In this document: piece after piece, positions 12,501 to 24,827 of the stretch
How positions within the stretch are numbered: the first letter of the stretch is position 1
How the letters are laid out: each line of letters opens with the position of its first letter
Assembly: GCA_033398695.1 (NCBI GenBank)
Contig: CM065801.1
Coordinates: forward strand, 3,348,001 to 3,412,000
Source: Orobanche coerulescens
Taxonomy: Eukaryota; Streptophyta; Magnoliopsida; Lamiales; Orobanchaceae
Length of the DNA: 64,000 nucleotides
Direction: 5' to 3'
The notes under the pieces: model-generated
What the model was told of the DNA's origin: nothing
The model's database searches: none
The model's input: only the letters and a program-made list of their open reading frames with translations
Position numbers and translations under genes: made by a program

Positions 12501-14188
12501 CTTGTGCTTTCTACAGAACGGAACCCACGTTCTTGCAAAGCTAGCGGCCTCAGCCAGGGCTTCGAAAGTTACCAACGAGCCTCCATCATCCGATAAGTAA
12601 CATGCCACTTTTTCAACGGGATAATCGACGGCTAGGATTGAGAGGATCGTGTTTGCTGTCACCAGAGGCGGCTCTTTGTCGGGATCAGCGGTCGAAACAA
12701 AAACATCTACGCCCGGAAGGTCGGATATTTTCTTTGGGTTGCGAAGATTTGGTTCCGGGGATTCAAATCGGTGTTTTAGAACGGTCAGATCAGTCACTCT
12801 TTTCACGGGGCAAAGCTTTGGGAGCTGATCGAGAAGCCAAGAGACTGCGAACCAGATTTCGCATATTACGGACATTAGCCATAACCATACGGCTTCGTGA
12901 TTAGGATGCATTATTCTCCATGTGAGGAAGCAAGCAAGAACCCCGAGACGAAGAACCATCAGTAATCTGCATTATAATAATTTTACATAAATCTTGGATC
13001 CTAAACATTATCAGATTTATAAAATTTTAATCACCAAAAAAAAATCTAGAAAAAGAAAGACCGGAACAATATAAAGTGCAGCTACACCAATAATAACTTT
13101 ATATATTCCTTTAATAATTCCTTAAATTCTTTAAAATGTACTGCACATATCAATATTTCCTATTAGATCATAGTCCTGCAAATGGATGGAATCATACAAA
13201 ACACACACACACACACACACACACAAAAAAAAGGGATAAATCTCAATAACCTGTATGGACTGATAATTGCTGCAGAAATCCCAATTTTCCTAGTCAAAGG
13301 CTTATTCCTTCTATCACTAAAATCCGGAGGGTTCTCATATCTCTCAGTCCCTCTTCCAAACTCGTAACCATCGCTCGGCCAAAGAGCATTCCCATATCCA
13401 TAAGTCCCCTTGGTCTCGAACAACCACCGGTTATGGTCGAAATCATGATTCGGATTCTTAATAGACTGCACCAAAGAAAAATTCCTCTCCAATTTAATTC
13501 CTTTCCCCCAAGAAGGCAATGGATTCGCCTGATCTTTCTCTTCGGAAACCGTCTCTTCTTCCTCACTTTCACCGTCATCAACATCCCTATACGGCTCTTT
13601 ACACCCGGGACAATATCCACCGCCATTTTTTCCAACACAATCCATATAACAGTCCTCGCATACTCCGAAGCCACAATCGCAGTAATTTTTGAACTTACCG
13701 TTAACGGCCTTCTCATCGCAGCCCTCCATTCCGCAGATTATTTTCGATTTCGCCATCACGGACGGCTCGTCTTCCAAGCTTTTCCTTGCGTGGGCTCTCG
13801 TTGCCGAATTGAACCCCCCAGTATAGATAGTGTCTTTAATTAAATTCTCGTTAGGGTTTCTCATTTCGCCTCTGCTTTTGCTGGACTCGAGAGGGGGGCT
13901 GTTTTGGGGATCGGAAAGAAGGCGATTGTCGGGGGTCGGAGGGATGTGAACTGTATACGCTACGAATTCATCTGTGCTGTCTTTCGAGAGAGAAAGATAT
14001 CTTCCCTGTCCGCTCGATGAAGATCTTCGGTTGTTTTCACAGCCGCCGCTGAGGGGGGAATTAGGGTTGTTCGAAACCGAGTGGCGAGGCATTGGGCTTG
14101 TTAATCCCATGCTACGCGACCCGCCGGAGGAGGTGACGGTGATCGTCACCGGAGATGACGTCGGAGAGTTGGCCGCCATTTTCACCAT
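9507..14188 (-). CDS. CSLD5: Cellulose synthase-like protein D (CSLD5-like)
   Basis: Three exons, 13251-14188, 12156-12966 and 9507-11276 (phases 2 and 0, all GT-AG), encode 1172 aa, close to the usual CSLD length. CSLD proteins are GT2-family processive glycan synthases of the Golgi or plasma membrane, linked to tip growth and cell-plate formation. Visible: a RING-like zinc domain (C152, C157, C170, C172, C177, C180, C184, C193, C196), an acidic linker, two transmembrane helices (about 314-330, 338-358), and catalytic motifs SDDGG (D439/D440), DCD (657-659), TED (878-880) and QVLRW (918-922). About six membrane spans follow from 947. The N-terminus (MVK with VTITVT) and high similarity throughout fit the CSLD5 subgroup. 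H563 replaces the usual proline in SHWPGTW. The start ATG has a second in-frame ATG three codons later. All catalytic residues are intact, so it is probably functional. Confidence 0.95.
11423..11923. mobile_element. hAT-like MITE in CSLD intron 2
   Basis: An 8-bp duplication GCCGGAAC (11415-11422 and 11924-11931) brackets a 501-bp segment inside the 879-bp second intron. The interior has many degenerate ACCGAATCG / GGTTCTATGTT-type units, like the other hAT-like elements here. The terminal repeats are weak (TAAGTATGG against TAGACTTGT in reverse complement), so assignment rests mainly on the target duplication and interior pattern. Confidence 0.6.
13199..13224. repeat. (AC)n microsatellite in CSLD intron 1
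   Basis: Thirteen AC units, (GT)n on the coding strand, starting about 26 nt inside the donor site of the 284-bp first intron. Confidence 0.95.
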
Positions 14189-15706
14189 TTAATTCTATTT
14201 CTAAATGCGATATTCTTTTATTACAAAAGAAACTGAAATTGGGAGAATTTGAGAGATCGAAAGGGAAGTAAAAAACTGGACTCTGTATTTCAAATTTTTG
14301 AAATAATTTTGAGAAATCCTCTGGTTTTGATGGCTTTTAATGAAGGATTTGAATACAACGGTCGAGGGACTCGAACCGTTGATGGGAAGAGATCGACGGC
14401 TGCCTGTTACTTCTAATAAAACGGTCTGGCCGGAAAAGTGGGGACCACTTGTTGTTTCTTTTTTTTTGTCAATAATGTAACAGAAGAGGAAACTAAATAA
14501 GGAGAGGGAAATAAATATTTAAAATATTTCAACGGTAATAAAGAATGGAGAGTACATTAAATTAATACGAGTCATTTTTCAGTGCGATGCACAGTCTTTG
14601 GTTGAATATCTATGTGTTTTGTACGTAATATTGGGGCATACGGTTGAATGAGCAGATGACAGAATTTAAATGCTTTTTAGAGAAGTTTATATGTTTTTTT
14701 TATTGTTATTGTCCTTTTATTTTAGTCCATGTAATTAATTATATGAAATGAGGTTTTACTAACCCGTATGTTGCTTCGGGGTTGTTTTTGGTTTATTCAA
14801 CTCGTGCGATGCACCGATTGTATCTAAAATTTCATAGTTAAAATTGAACCATCTTGTAATTTATACTATCATTTAAAAGTTCATTTTAATCACCTTGTGT
14901 ATTAGAATGTGCACTTGCATTGTTATGTTTATCATAACTTTTGTATTTAAATTAATTTATTTACATTAAAAGTTACAATTAAAATAGTCTATTCATATGT
15001 AATTCCACCCCAATAATTGCTGCCGTTTACAAACTGATGTTTCTCTCCCCAAAATACCCTTCTGCAATCTCTTTGCTAAAACCAGAAATTAATAAACGAA
15101 AGTATGAAATTATGATAATAAAAAATAATAAATGAGACAGTTGTTTAATGCTTACGGCCTCCAAATACTACCCATCTTTTGATGTTAGGTATAATTATAA
15201 TTTTTAAATCTTTTTTATGTATTTTGTTAGATTCTTTTATATTATATATTTAAATAAGTGACATAAATCCCCTTTCACATTAAATTAAGGGGGATAAGTT
15301 TTATATAGTATAGATATTATTCCAAAAAAAATGTAATTACTTGGACTAATATAAAAGCGCACAATATATTAATACATTAATTAATATATTATTCCATTGA
15401 AAAGAGTTTTGTGGTGAATCCATAGAAGATAGCAATCAAAGAAATTGGTATATCTATTATCCGTCATTATATCGTACAATATGGAGTGCAGAAGTGATTT
15501 AGGGAGAGTGTATGAAAGACACCAGCTCATATGATTAACGACTTATTAAGAAATAATATGCAAATTTGAAAAGAAAATCAAAAAATAAAAGACACGCAAC
15601 TATTCAACTAAAACTTCCAACGAGACTCAACCAAGGGTTAGGGTTCATATCTCACTTTCAAATGTTGTGGAACATCAAGGCGGCCTTGTCGAAAGGTAGA
15701 AGGTAG
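14189..15706. other. Intergenic DNA between CSLD and Di19, proximal part
   Basis: This contains the CSLD promoter side (14189 upward), where I see no clear TATA box. At 14754-14830 fragments such as AACCCGTATGTTGC and ACTCGTGCGATGCACCG resemble degraded plant Helitron termini, and TATATAGTATAGATATT near 15304 is similar in style. None is complete. The remainder is AT-rich without coding similarity. Confidence 0.3.
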
Positions 15707-16450
15707 TAGGGGTAGGCATGGGACGGGATGGGTCGGGATTGGGCGAATCCCGTCCCGTCCCAAAAATAAATTACCGGGACGGGACGGGACGAGATTGTGT
15801 ATTTTGAAATTCATCCCGCATGTCCCGATTCCGTTCGGGTTCGGGTCGGGACCGGGACGGGACGGGATATCCCGCACATTTATTGATCTGAAACTGTGAA
15901 AAAACGAATGAGACAGCTATAAATTTTGGAATTATCAAATGAATGAGGTAGAAATTTAAAAAAATACAAAGTAATCATTCCAAACAAAAGTGACCCCCAA
16001 TATCCATTATAAACTTAAAAAACACACAGAACAAAATAGATAATAACATAAACACGCACAAAGGACAATAGATCAACAATCCAACTGCATAGTGCATATT
16101 ACATCAACATCAACACGTGAAGATAAAATTCAAATTGAAAGTGCAGAAAACATCAACATAAAACTTAAAAATTAAAACTGAAACTTTGATGTTTCATACA
16201 TCATACATCAATTTAGGGTTTACATGATTAAATAATATAAAAAAAAATTGATTATATTAAATATTACGGGACGGGACGGGATTGATCGGGATGGTCCCGA
16301 TCCCATCCCGTCCATTTGAATAGTAACAGAGCGGGATGGGACGGGACGGGATTGACATTTTAAGAAACTATCCCGTTCCGTCCTGCTAGTTTTCGGGACG
16401 GAATCGGAATGGGATCGAGATTTCGGGTTCAAGTGCCCAGCCTACCAATA
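15707..16450. mobile_element. Probable hAT-like MITE with GGGACGGGAC interior repeats
   Basis: The left end TAGGGGTAGGCATGGGACGG and right end (reverse complement TATTGGTAGGCTGGGCAC) are loosely inverted. Both subterminal regions are degenerate GGGACGGGATGG units in opposite orientation, with a simple AT-rich centre. This is the architecture of the other hAT-like elements here, but I found no convincing 8-bp target duplication, so boundaries are approximate. Confidence 0.55.
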
Positions 16451-17435
16451 CTAGGTCACAAACACGCACCATGAACTCGCTAATCTATCTGACAATGAAT
16501 ACTCGTGTGGTTCCATCTTTACCGAAAATTCATTATTTATTAACATGAAGGTTCATTTATTTGCAATTTGAATCGATTCATGAACGGAGCTATGAACGAT
16601 GATCACTCGTTCATATTCGCTAATTCACTGAAGATTCAATATACGATGGTCATTAAATTTACTCATGCTTCTGTATTTTTGTAATGAATTGTTCAAATTT
16701 GCCATGCAATTTTTTAAGAAACGAAAACAATTACATTTATTAATTAAACTTTAAAAAAGATGATGATATTTATTAATTTAAAAAAAAAACTCATTCAAAT
16801 ATAATAAAAAATAATGATACGTATTCTCTTTTGCCATATGCCATAATATTAATACATAACCTTCTCTTTTTTATTTAAAGAAAAATGATAAAAAGAAAAA
16901 GATGTCGAAAAAAATATGAGAGCTCCTCTTTTTCACATTAGTTTTTAGTCGAGAAATGTCGAAGAAATTATTTTCTCTATTTGGTTTATAAAGAGAACCG
17001 AATAGAGTAAATTAGTTTTTATAACATTCGTTTTCTTTTTGAAACAATTAACTATTTTGCACTACTCATGACTAATCTTCGATCATACTTTTTTGCTCTT
17101 GTAGCAATCATAAGAGAACCGATGTCGTATGTATTTGATATGACAGGTCATAGTAGTCAGTACCGCTCGCCTATCCACTGTGGGCAGGACTTAATTAATA
17201 TGTATACTTGATGATGTGGTATAGATCAACATATCCTCCTTCTGTTTTATTTAAAATTATTACTTTCTAAATATAATTTTATTTCAATAGAATATTATAT
17301 TTTAAAATAGTTTTTTATCTAATTAAAATTTATATAATATTATTTTCACTTAGTTTTCTTGTTGTGAAATATATATATTACTTACTAATTTTATTGTATT
17401 ACATTATTTAAGTGTTTTTGTTTATTCTGCATTTC

Positions 17436-17515
17436 GGCCCAAGTAACGTCGTTAAGGACAAGCCCTAAACAATAATCGGCCCAATTAGACCAAAAATTGG
17501 CTTGCTTCGTGGGCC
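17436..17515 (+). promoter_or_regulatory. Site II-type GGCCCA promoter motifs upstream of Di19
   Basis: GGCCCA occurs at 17436-17441 and 17478-17483 and the reverse complement TGGGCC at 17510-17515, about 420-500 bp before the Di19 start codon. Such TCP-binding site II elements are common in promoters of plant housekeeping and growth genes. A pyrimidine-rich likely 5' UTR with CT and C runs (17640-17830) follows. No obvious TATA box. Confidence 0.5.
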
Positions 17516-17932
17516 AATTATTATTGCTTACAAAGTGAAATTCAGCCCACTACCACCGACGATTGACATAACGCGGGAGTCAATCGGGTACTCGAATCGG
17601 ATCCGCGTGCAGAAACTCCTGATCCAAACTCCGACTCGGAACTCGTTGAAAAATTCTTATTTTATCTCTCTCTACAATTTTTCCGTTTCTCTCTCTATTC
17701 TTCTTCCTCTCTGTGCATAGACCCAGAGACTCGCTTATACAGAGAGAGAGAGAGAGGGATAAAACCATCTGCAAACCCTACTAAGGATAATATATTATTA
17801 TATTCTTTCTCCCCCCCCCCCCCCCCACCACCAAATTACTTCGTGCCCGTGGATATATCCGTCTCTCTGTATAAGTCTCTGTCAATCTTGTAGAGTTTTT
17901 CGGTATAATTCATTTATTTAATTTAAATCAAA

Positions 17933-20900
17933 ATGGGCGATCGATTTTACGACGATTTGGAAAACGCGTTGTCGTCTTACTCGATGGCAAGTAATGGTTA
18001 GTGTACACAAATCTTTGGTGTAATTCAGCTTTTCTATGCGTTTATTGATTTTTCCTCTTTTTTTTTTTGCTAATGATTAATTTAATTAATTTATTTATTC
18101 ATTTTCAATGTGTTGTGATTGCTGCTGTAGATGATTATTACAGTGAAGATGAAGAGGAAATGGAAAGCGGGTACGAGGGAGAGGAAGTCGGAAAATTGGA
18201 AGAATTGGCTTGTCCATTTTGCATTGAGGATTTTGATGTTCTAGGTTTGTGCTGCCACATTGATGCCGACCACCGCATGGAGGTTAAACCCGGGGTAATT
18301 TGACAAAAATTCATATTCTTTTTAATTGTTCATTTACTTTTTGGTTAAATGCGTCTTGCTGTTAAAAGAAAAAAGAACTGCTTTTTTGTTTTGTTTAATG
18401 GAATTGGAGGTGTTCTTGAATAGTTATGAGTGCTTAAGAGGGTGTGTGTCGGGGGTCGGGGGGGGGGGGGGGGGGTTATTAGCTCTGTGGTGTCAGACAG
18501 AGGAAAGAAAGCGTTTGAAAGGCACAATGCAAGTTTTGCTGCGTAAACTTGGGGAGGACAAAGTCGACACGTCCGACTTGGTTTCTTTACAACACGTTTT
18601 TGTTGATAACATTTGATGATCCACACAGGCAAGAGTGAAAAAAAAAAAGGATGTCTGTATTCCTATTGATAATTTGTAAATGACTGCCTCATTTAAAAGG
18701 TCAAGCTGTTATAAAGGAATAACATTTTAATATTTATGTTAATTTCTCAATACGTCCACTCACATCCAGGCGGGTAACTTTTGTATCAAAGCCTTACACG
18801 TATAGTTTTTTTTTTTTTTTACAATGGGTGGCGGTGGGTTTGAATACATGACCTTTTGGTTTGGTCTGAATACATGACCTTTTGGTTTGGTCTGCTTTGA
18901 TACCAAAGATGGATTTTCATCTCACCTAAAAGCTTAAGCTGTTAGAGAGGTTTGAAATTTATATTATCTATATTAGTATAGTCGCGATCCTCTTCTCGCT
19001 TGTGGGCTGAATTCTCCACTGTATCATTCGAGGAAGTGGCCGATCAAGTGCATAGTTTTAATATGGGTGGTCATTTTTTCAACTCAAAACCTCGGCGTTA
19101 GCCAAAGGCTCTCAGGTCAACACCCGCAAGATGTTGGCTCAGTTGAGCAGACCAAATTTGAAATCAAGGTGCTTATTTTTAACTTTCACGTTATCGAATT
19201 GTTCGTTGGAGCATAATGGTCTCTGATACCATATTAAATAACCACACCTCATCTAATAACTTACTTAAGTCATTAGAAAGGAGTCTCATTTTAATATTTT
19301 ATGTTAATTCCTCAACAAAAATAAAATAGCAGGAAACAGAAAAAAAAAAAAAAGACAGACTAGTGTCGTTTACCAAGTGACTAATGTTGAAATACATAAT
19401 CTCTCGCTTTTAGAAGAAATAAGTTTTTAGAGTGAAAGCACTTGTTTAGTGTTCAAATGGTATATTTCGTGCTTCTGGGATATCAACGGTATGCAAGTCA
19501 AATTACAAACTGGCTTTCTTGAGCTTTAAGATAAAAAAAATCGTAGCTTAATGGAATTTTCGTTTTTCTCTTTGCAGATTTGTCCAGTTTGTGCTGCAAA
19601 GGTGGCCATAAACATGGCTTCTCATGTAATCACGCAGCATGAGAGTATTTTAAGGATATCCTTTCAACTATTTCCATTTAAACGAGCTACTTTATCATCA
19701 TGGCCCATGTTAATAGTTGTAGTTGTTCAGGTTCTTTAAAACTTACAGACAAAAACTCCTGTCAGTCCGTGACTGAGCTGAGATTTTAATATTTCAAAAA
19801 AAAAAATGGGTTTATAGGGGGAGTATTGCTTCATATTTTTAGTCCTTTCATTTCTTATGGTTTTTAGGATTCTCAATATTTTAGTTTTTCAGTTTGATTT
19901 TTCAGTTCTTTGAGGTTCTTTGTAGTTCTTTATATTTTTTATTTTTGTGTTTACTATTTTTTTAATATATAGACCGTGCGAAAGAGTGTGCCGCCCTATA
20001 CTTACGTAGATATGTTTACCGTGAATATGTGGTCATTTAACATTTACCTTAACCAACACCATACGGTCTCTGCAATAAGAAGCATAGAGGGCCCCGCTCT
20101 CGTTCATCTGTATTGGCATTGAGGAAAGAAATGCAGGAGAAGCATTTACTTCGCATTAAGGAGTCTCCCAATGCTGGTCCTTCCTTTAAGGCAGCATCGG
20201 ATTCTATGCTTTTGTCATTTATCAATAACCCAAAACCTGCCGACAAAACACAAAGCGTGGATACGCCTCGCACGATTGACGCAAGTTTGGCAGCGACGAG
20301 TTCCGCTGATGATTATTTAGAGAAAAGGTATGCAAATTCCTTTTTATCCCTTGTTTGATTCTCCATAAAATGAGGATAAATAAAGGAAAATGTGGAAAAA
20401 TCAAACTTCTAGGTGTTCACTTAGATCTGGGATTCTTTGCCAATTTATGAATTTATAAAAGGAATAGAAAGTTGTGGATATTTATTCAAATTAACTTTTT
20501 TTTTTTTAAAATTAGTTATACAGTGACAATTTCCTCATAATTGTTTGTTGGAAAATTGGCACCCCACTTAGAATGGTGGATTATATTGTGGAGTAGAGTT
20601 TTCAAACTCTTTTGCGTTGCGGAAGCGTAAATAACTTGCGGAAAGTAAATGACACAAGATTTATAGAGGTTCGGCCAAACGTGCCTACGTCCTCTCTCCG
20701 TATCTTTTTCTATAGGCTCAGGATCAACGTTTTCCGCCTCGTCTTCTATCGGTCCGAGGTAAATCGTTACAATCTCGTCTTCTATCGGGCCGAGATAAAC
20801 TGTTACACTCTTGTCTTTATGTCGGTCCAAGATAAATCGTTTTCCTTTTCTATTGGACAAGGAAGCAACCTATCTAGCTTTCTATTGGTACTAGACAAAC

Positions 20901-22056
20901 CTCTCTTGGATTTAGATATGATTATAATAATGTCGTATCAACGATCCTAATAACATCAAATCAATCTACAATCCGTATCTTTCCTCTCGTGTATGTTTTC
21001 GTGTATGAACACTGAAACCCTTATCATTTAAGCACAATTACAACAATGATAAGTGTATACAATGATATCAAACGTATATATGATTTTCTCAGAGTTGTTG
21101 TTATGAATAATACCATATGCCTTGGTATTTATTGGCATAAAGCCTCAACTAGCCGTTAGCCTCTGCACTGTAGCCCATTACGTACGTTAATTGTAGCCCA
21201 TTACGTACGTTAGCTGTATTACGTATGTTAATGTTTCTTCGTTACGTACGTTATCGTTGTACGTATTACGTACGTTATCATTAGTCAAAATATCTGTTGC
21301 ATGCTGACCTACTCCATGACGTCATCTGACGGTTCAACGGTTCCAATATTTGAATTCATATTCAAATCTCATTACGTACGTTATCTACAACTTGTTACGT
21401 ATGTTAGCTTCCATGCCTTAGCGTACGTTATTCTTCTTGTGTTGTGTACGTTAACTCATGTTGTCTTCAGGTAATTTTCCATTACCTACGTTATACTATG
21501 TATATTACGTACGTTAGCTTTGTTAAACAACACTTGATTGCTTTTCTGTCTGTTTCGAGCGTCTTCGACTTCTTTGTTGTTTTGCTTTGTTCCATTGATC
21601 GATAACATCATGTTCATCATCAACTCATCATCAAAATCAATTTATGATTATGTGGAATAGGATATTCCAACATTGTTCCTATGAAATTTATTTTTTCTCT
21701 GTTTTCCTTTCTTTTCCCTCATTTTCTGGGAAAACAAACAAGTCCTTATTGTCGAGCTTCAATTGTTTAGAACTCTTTATCCAAATATAAGTAGAATATT
21801 CATACCCGTCGTCATGCATATGATGTTGATTTGATCCATTTTGTTTTTCATGTACATTTAAATTTTTTTTTCCTGTCTTGTAGAAAACGGGTTATTTCAA
21901 GATGCACCGTTTTTGCAGCTAACAATTTTTGTTTTCTTTACTTATCATGAATTCAGTAAACCGTCATCAATGTCGACAGACGGGAATAATGAGAGGGCAA
22001 TACGGTGTGAGTTTTTACAGGGTTTATTGTTATCCGCCATTCTTGATGACTTATGA
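17933..22056 (+). CDS. Di19: Drought-induced 19 (Di19) family zinc-finger protein
   Basis: Five exons: 17933-17996, 18131-18294, 19578-19655, 20065-20327 and 21957-22056, giving 222 aa, the normal Di19 size. Two atypical Cys2/His2 fingers are visible: C49, C52, H64, H69 and C78, C81, H92, H97. A basic stretch with KKHRGPRSR (about 107-115) may serve nuclear import. The C-terminal Di19 motif is RCEFLQGLLLSAILDDL. Known members are nuclear regulators of drought, salt and ABA responses, often phosphorylated by calcium-dependent kinases. Exons 3 and 4 join through what reads as an AT-AC U12 intron; this restores the exact family spacing (22 residues between finger 2 and the LRKE motif). Intron 4 carries a solo LTR. 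The domains are recognised with high confidence; the exon 3/4 junction is inferred. Confidence 0.9.
18690..19330. repeat. Dispersed repeat fragment in Di19 intron 2, with 26-bp direct duplication
   Basis: Phrases such as CACCTAAAAGCTTAAGCTGT and ATATTTATGTTAATT recur in this intron in partly duplicated form (near 18690-18750 and 19240-19315), as in widespread non-coding plant repeats. A perfect 26-bp tandem duplication, beginning GAATACATGACC, occupies 18842-18893. A G run is at 18459-18476. The family was not identified. Confidence 0.4.
19656..20064 (+). other. Putative U12-type AT-AC intron (Di19 intron 3)
   Basis: The exon 3 end is followed directly by ATATCCTTTC at 19656, a full match to the minor-spliceosome AT-AC donor consensus. 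Upstream of exon 4 lies TTTACCTTAACC (20043-20054), close to the U12 branch-site consensus TTCCTTAAC. The AC at 20063-20064 is about 12 nt after the branch adenosine. Using these sites keeps phase 0 and family spacing. No GT donor at this position gives a sensible product. Confidence 0.8.
20546..21672 (-). mobile_element. Solo LTR (copia-type) in Di19 intron 4, with ACGTACGT palindrome array
   Basis: A 1127-bp segment starts TGTTGGAA and ends TTCCAACA, flanked by a perfect 5-bp duplication TTGTT (20541-20545, 21673-21677). No internal retroelement sequence remains, so it is a solo LTR made by LTR-LTR recombination. About eleven palindromes of the form TTACGTACGTTA lie between 21178 and 21515. 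On the minus strand the array is followed by AATAAATACC near 21130, a plausible TATA region, so the LTR probably reads in the minus direction. Its start on that strand resembles Tork-type copia LTRs (inference). Confidence 0.85.
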
Positions 22057-23834
22057 AGTAACAGATGGATTAGAGCTCAAAGCGTACTTCTTACTTGAGG
22101 CCTAATTACCGACTGCAGAAGGCCGTCCGACGATGTTATTCAGTGTCGCCAATAAATTTAGCCAAAAAGAAAAAAAAGGGTGAACGTGATCAGTTCATCC
22201 CGAGCTGTTTTTGTATATAGAGTAATGAAATGATGATGGACAAGAACAGGTAATGCATGTAATATAGGATCATGGGTCGGATCTCTGTTTTTTTGGTAGG
22301 TTTGCTGTCAAGACAGAATTTTCCCCAAGTAATGACTTGATGTTTGATTCTTGATTGGTTTGCAACATCCACACAGATCAGTATTGCAACATCCACACAA
22401 AATGTGGGTCTATTCGAACAATTGAGAGGACGTGGGAGCACGCGCTATTGCTCACCTTTTGAATCAAGTTTTGTATGATGTGAGAACCGTAAATATCCAG
22501 TTTGACGCTATGTATGGTACTTTCAATCGAGTAGGTCTCGTATGTGTTCGAGTGTCGGTTTAGTCAAACCAAAGGAAAGAGAACCCGGAAGCCTTTGGCT
22601 CGGAGATTGTCATACTTTCTAGGCCCCCTTTTTCTGGAAAGGATGATTTTCTTTATGATGCTGATTCAATTGTTTGATTCTTAAAACTAAATTTTATAAT
22701 TAAAAATTACCAGAAATAAAAAATTCTAACAACGAAAAAAAAAAAAAAATTAAAACGAATAATAAAAAACTGAAAAGTTAAAACCCGGAAATTGGAAAAA
22801 TTGTTAAAAAGACTAAAAAATCGGGCTTACAAATCACGCACCCAAATGAATTCGAACACCAACCTCTGCCCTCCAGTAGAGGTCCGATGACTTGACAGTA
22901 GACTTCCGCTTGAAAGGCCTAAACACCTGAACTATCAATTCTTAAGCAAAGCTGCTACACACACACAAATGCACACCCCTGCGTAGTAGGAGTTGTACTA
23001 GTAGAGATTGTGTAGGGGTACTACGCAGGGTACAACCCATACAAAGCAGGGGTGTGCATTTGTATGTGTGTGTAGCATTATTCATTCTTAAGACATGATG
23101 GCATTACGATTCATTGTGTTTAGGAGTATCCGAATTCCAAATTTTGGGTATTAAGAGTTCTGTGTACAGAGTTAAATGATGTTTGAAAAGTTAATGATGT
23201 TTGACTATTATGTTGCATTTAATTATATATAAATTTAAAAGGAAAAGGAGAAGCAAAAACATCAGCTGATAAAAGAAAGACGAATAGTGATATTTATTTA
23301 GAGAAAGAAAATAAATCAAAGGCAAAATGAACAAGAACAGCGATATAGATTTTGCTCCAAAAGTACACATTATAAAGCTCTGTGTAAGTTTATCCAATCC
23401 TAAACATACAGAGATACCTTTTTTTTCGAATTCCGTACTTCAAACAGAAATACATTTTTCTCGAATTTCGTCACTACCGACATTTTTCCGATTTCTACTT
23501 ACCGACTTATCCACAGTCCCACATTCTAATATAACCAAAAGAGTCCCATGTTAACTAATGTCAATTGCATCATCTCTGTGAATCAAAACCAGCCTCGAAG
23601 CCTTCATCATTTTATCCTACTGTATTGGGAATATAGTTTGTTTCCCCTTTTTTTCCTTTTACCAAGAAATTTTACAAACTAACGACACTGGGGAAAAAAA
23701 AAACTTAAACAACACTGCACAACAATTTACCCGGGTGTTTTTTCACGGCGAGCAAATAGATTTTTCTTACGCATTACTTTCCAAAACTTTCTTCCTCAAA
23801 ACGGTACGCGGATCGACTGCACGACTCCCATATA
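22057..23834. other. Intergenic DNA, Di19 3' side to DUF789 3' side
   Basis: This holds the 3' UTRs of the two convergent genes and no additional coding sequence that I can support. AT-rich stretches lie at 22680-22800. A foldback structure at 22954-23076 is listed separately. Confidence 0.5.
22954..23076. repeat. Foldback / MITE-like inverted repeat
   Basis: Arms of about 30 bp, beginning GCTACACACACACAAATGCA at 22954 and ending with the near-exact complement at 23046-23076, enclose a core with a second nested inverted repeat (CCCTGCGTAGTA near 22977 and TACTACGCAGGG near 23019). The whole folds on itself over about 120 bp. No target duplication was established. Confidence 0.7.
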
Positions 23835-24765
23835 TCATCTCCGCTGAGAATAGTGAGCAAGGAAAAATTGGTAATCAGGTAGCATAACCTCCAAATCGTT
23901 AAGCCATTTGTCGGCGGCTTGTAGAAGAGAGTTCTCTTGCTCGCACTCGTGGGGTCCGCAAGGGCTCACGATTGATCCTTTCAGCTTGTAAGAAGCAAGG
24001 GCAAAGACTGGTAATGAAATCTTTGCAGTTGGATTAGCGACGCCGCGAACAGTTCGAGTATTCGGCGCATGCAACCGTGGGGGACAGTCACCTGCGTTTT
24101 TAAAAACGAAAAAAAAAAAATCATGTAACTTGTAAGGTCTCAAGACGATATAAATTAGGGAGTGTTTGATCACACAAATACAAGTTCTCACCACCACCAC
24201 CACCACCACCACATGCCCCACCCCTCCAAAAGAAAAGAATAAATAAGAACGAGGTTGATTACAAAACAGATATAAAAAAACCAAGTTCTTACCACCACCA
24301 CCGCCACCACACACCCCACCCCTCCAAAAGAAAAGAATAAATAAGAATGAGGTTGATTACAAACAAATATAAAAAAACTAAGGTCTAACATAAGGAAGTT
24401 AGTATTTAAAATTACAAATACCCCCCACCCCTGACAATTGTTTCAAACAGAGAATATTTTTCGAAATTACAAATACCCGCCTTGACATTTTTTTCTTTGA
24501 GGGGGGGGGGGGGTGATATTTGTTGCTTATGACATTGAAAGGGGTATTTGTAATTTTAAAGATAACTGGACTTCCTTTTTGGAATTAGGCTAAATATCAG
24601 AGTAGTTTTTGAAATCGTCCCAAATGAGAAAAATGAAACCACCCATACTGTTCCGTGTCACATGCCACAGGCACACACACACACACAATAGAGAGGGGAG
24701 AAGGGGGGAGAGAGAGGGGTGGAGAGGGGGGGGGGGGAGGTGTAGGGGGAGGCAGAGGGGGTGAG

Positions 24766-24827
<62 letters not shown>

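Noticed and set aside
14754..15320. Helitron
   Set aside because: Only degraded terminal-like phrases were seen; no TC start, no hairpin with a CTRR end, and no Rep/helicase sequence.
19551..19739. Di19 exon 3 extended through 19730 to a GT donor
   Set aside because: It would add about 25 residues with no family counterpart; the U12 junction gives the exact family spacing.
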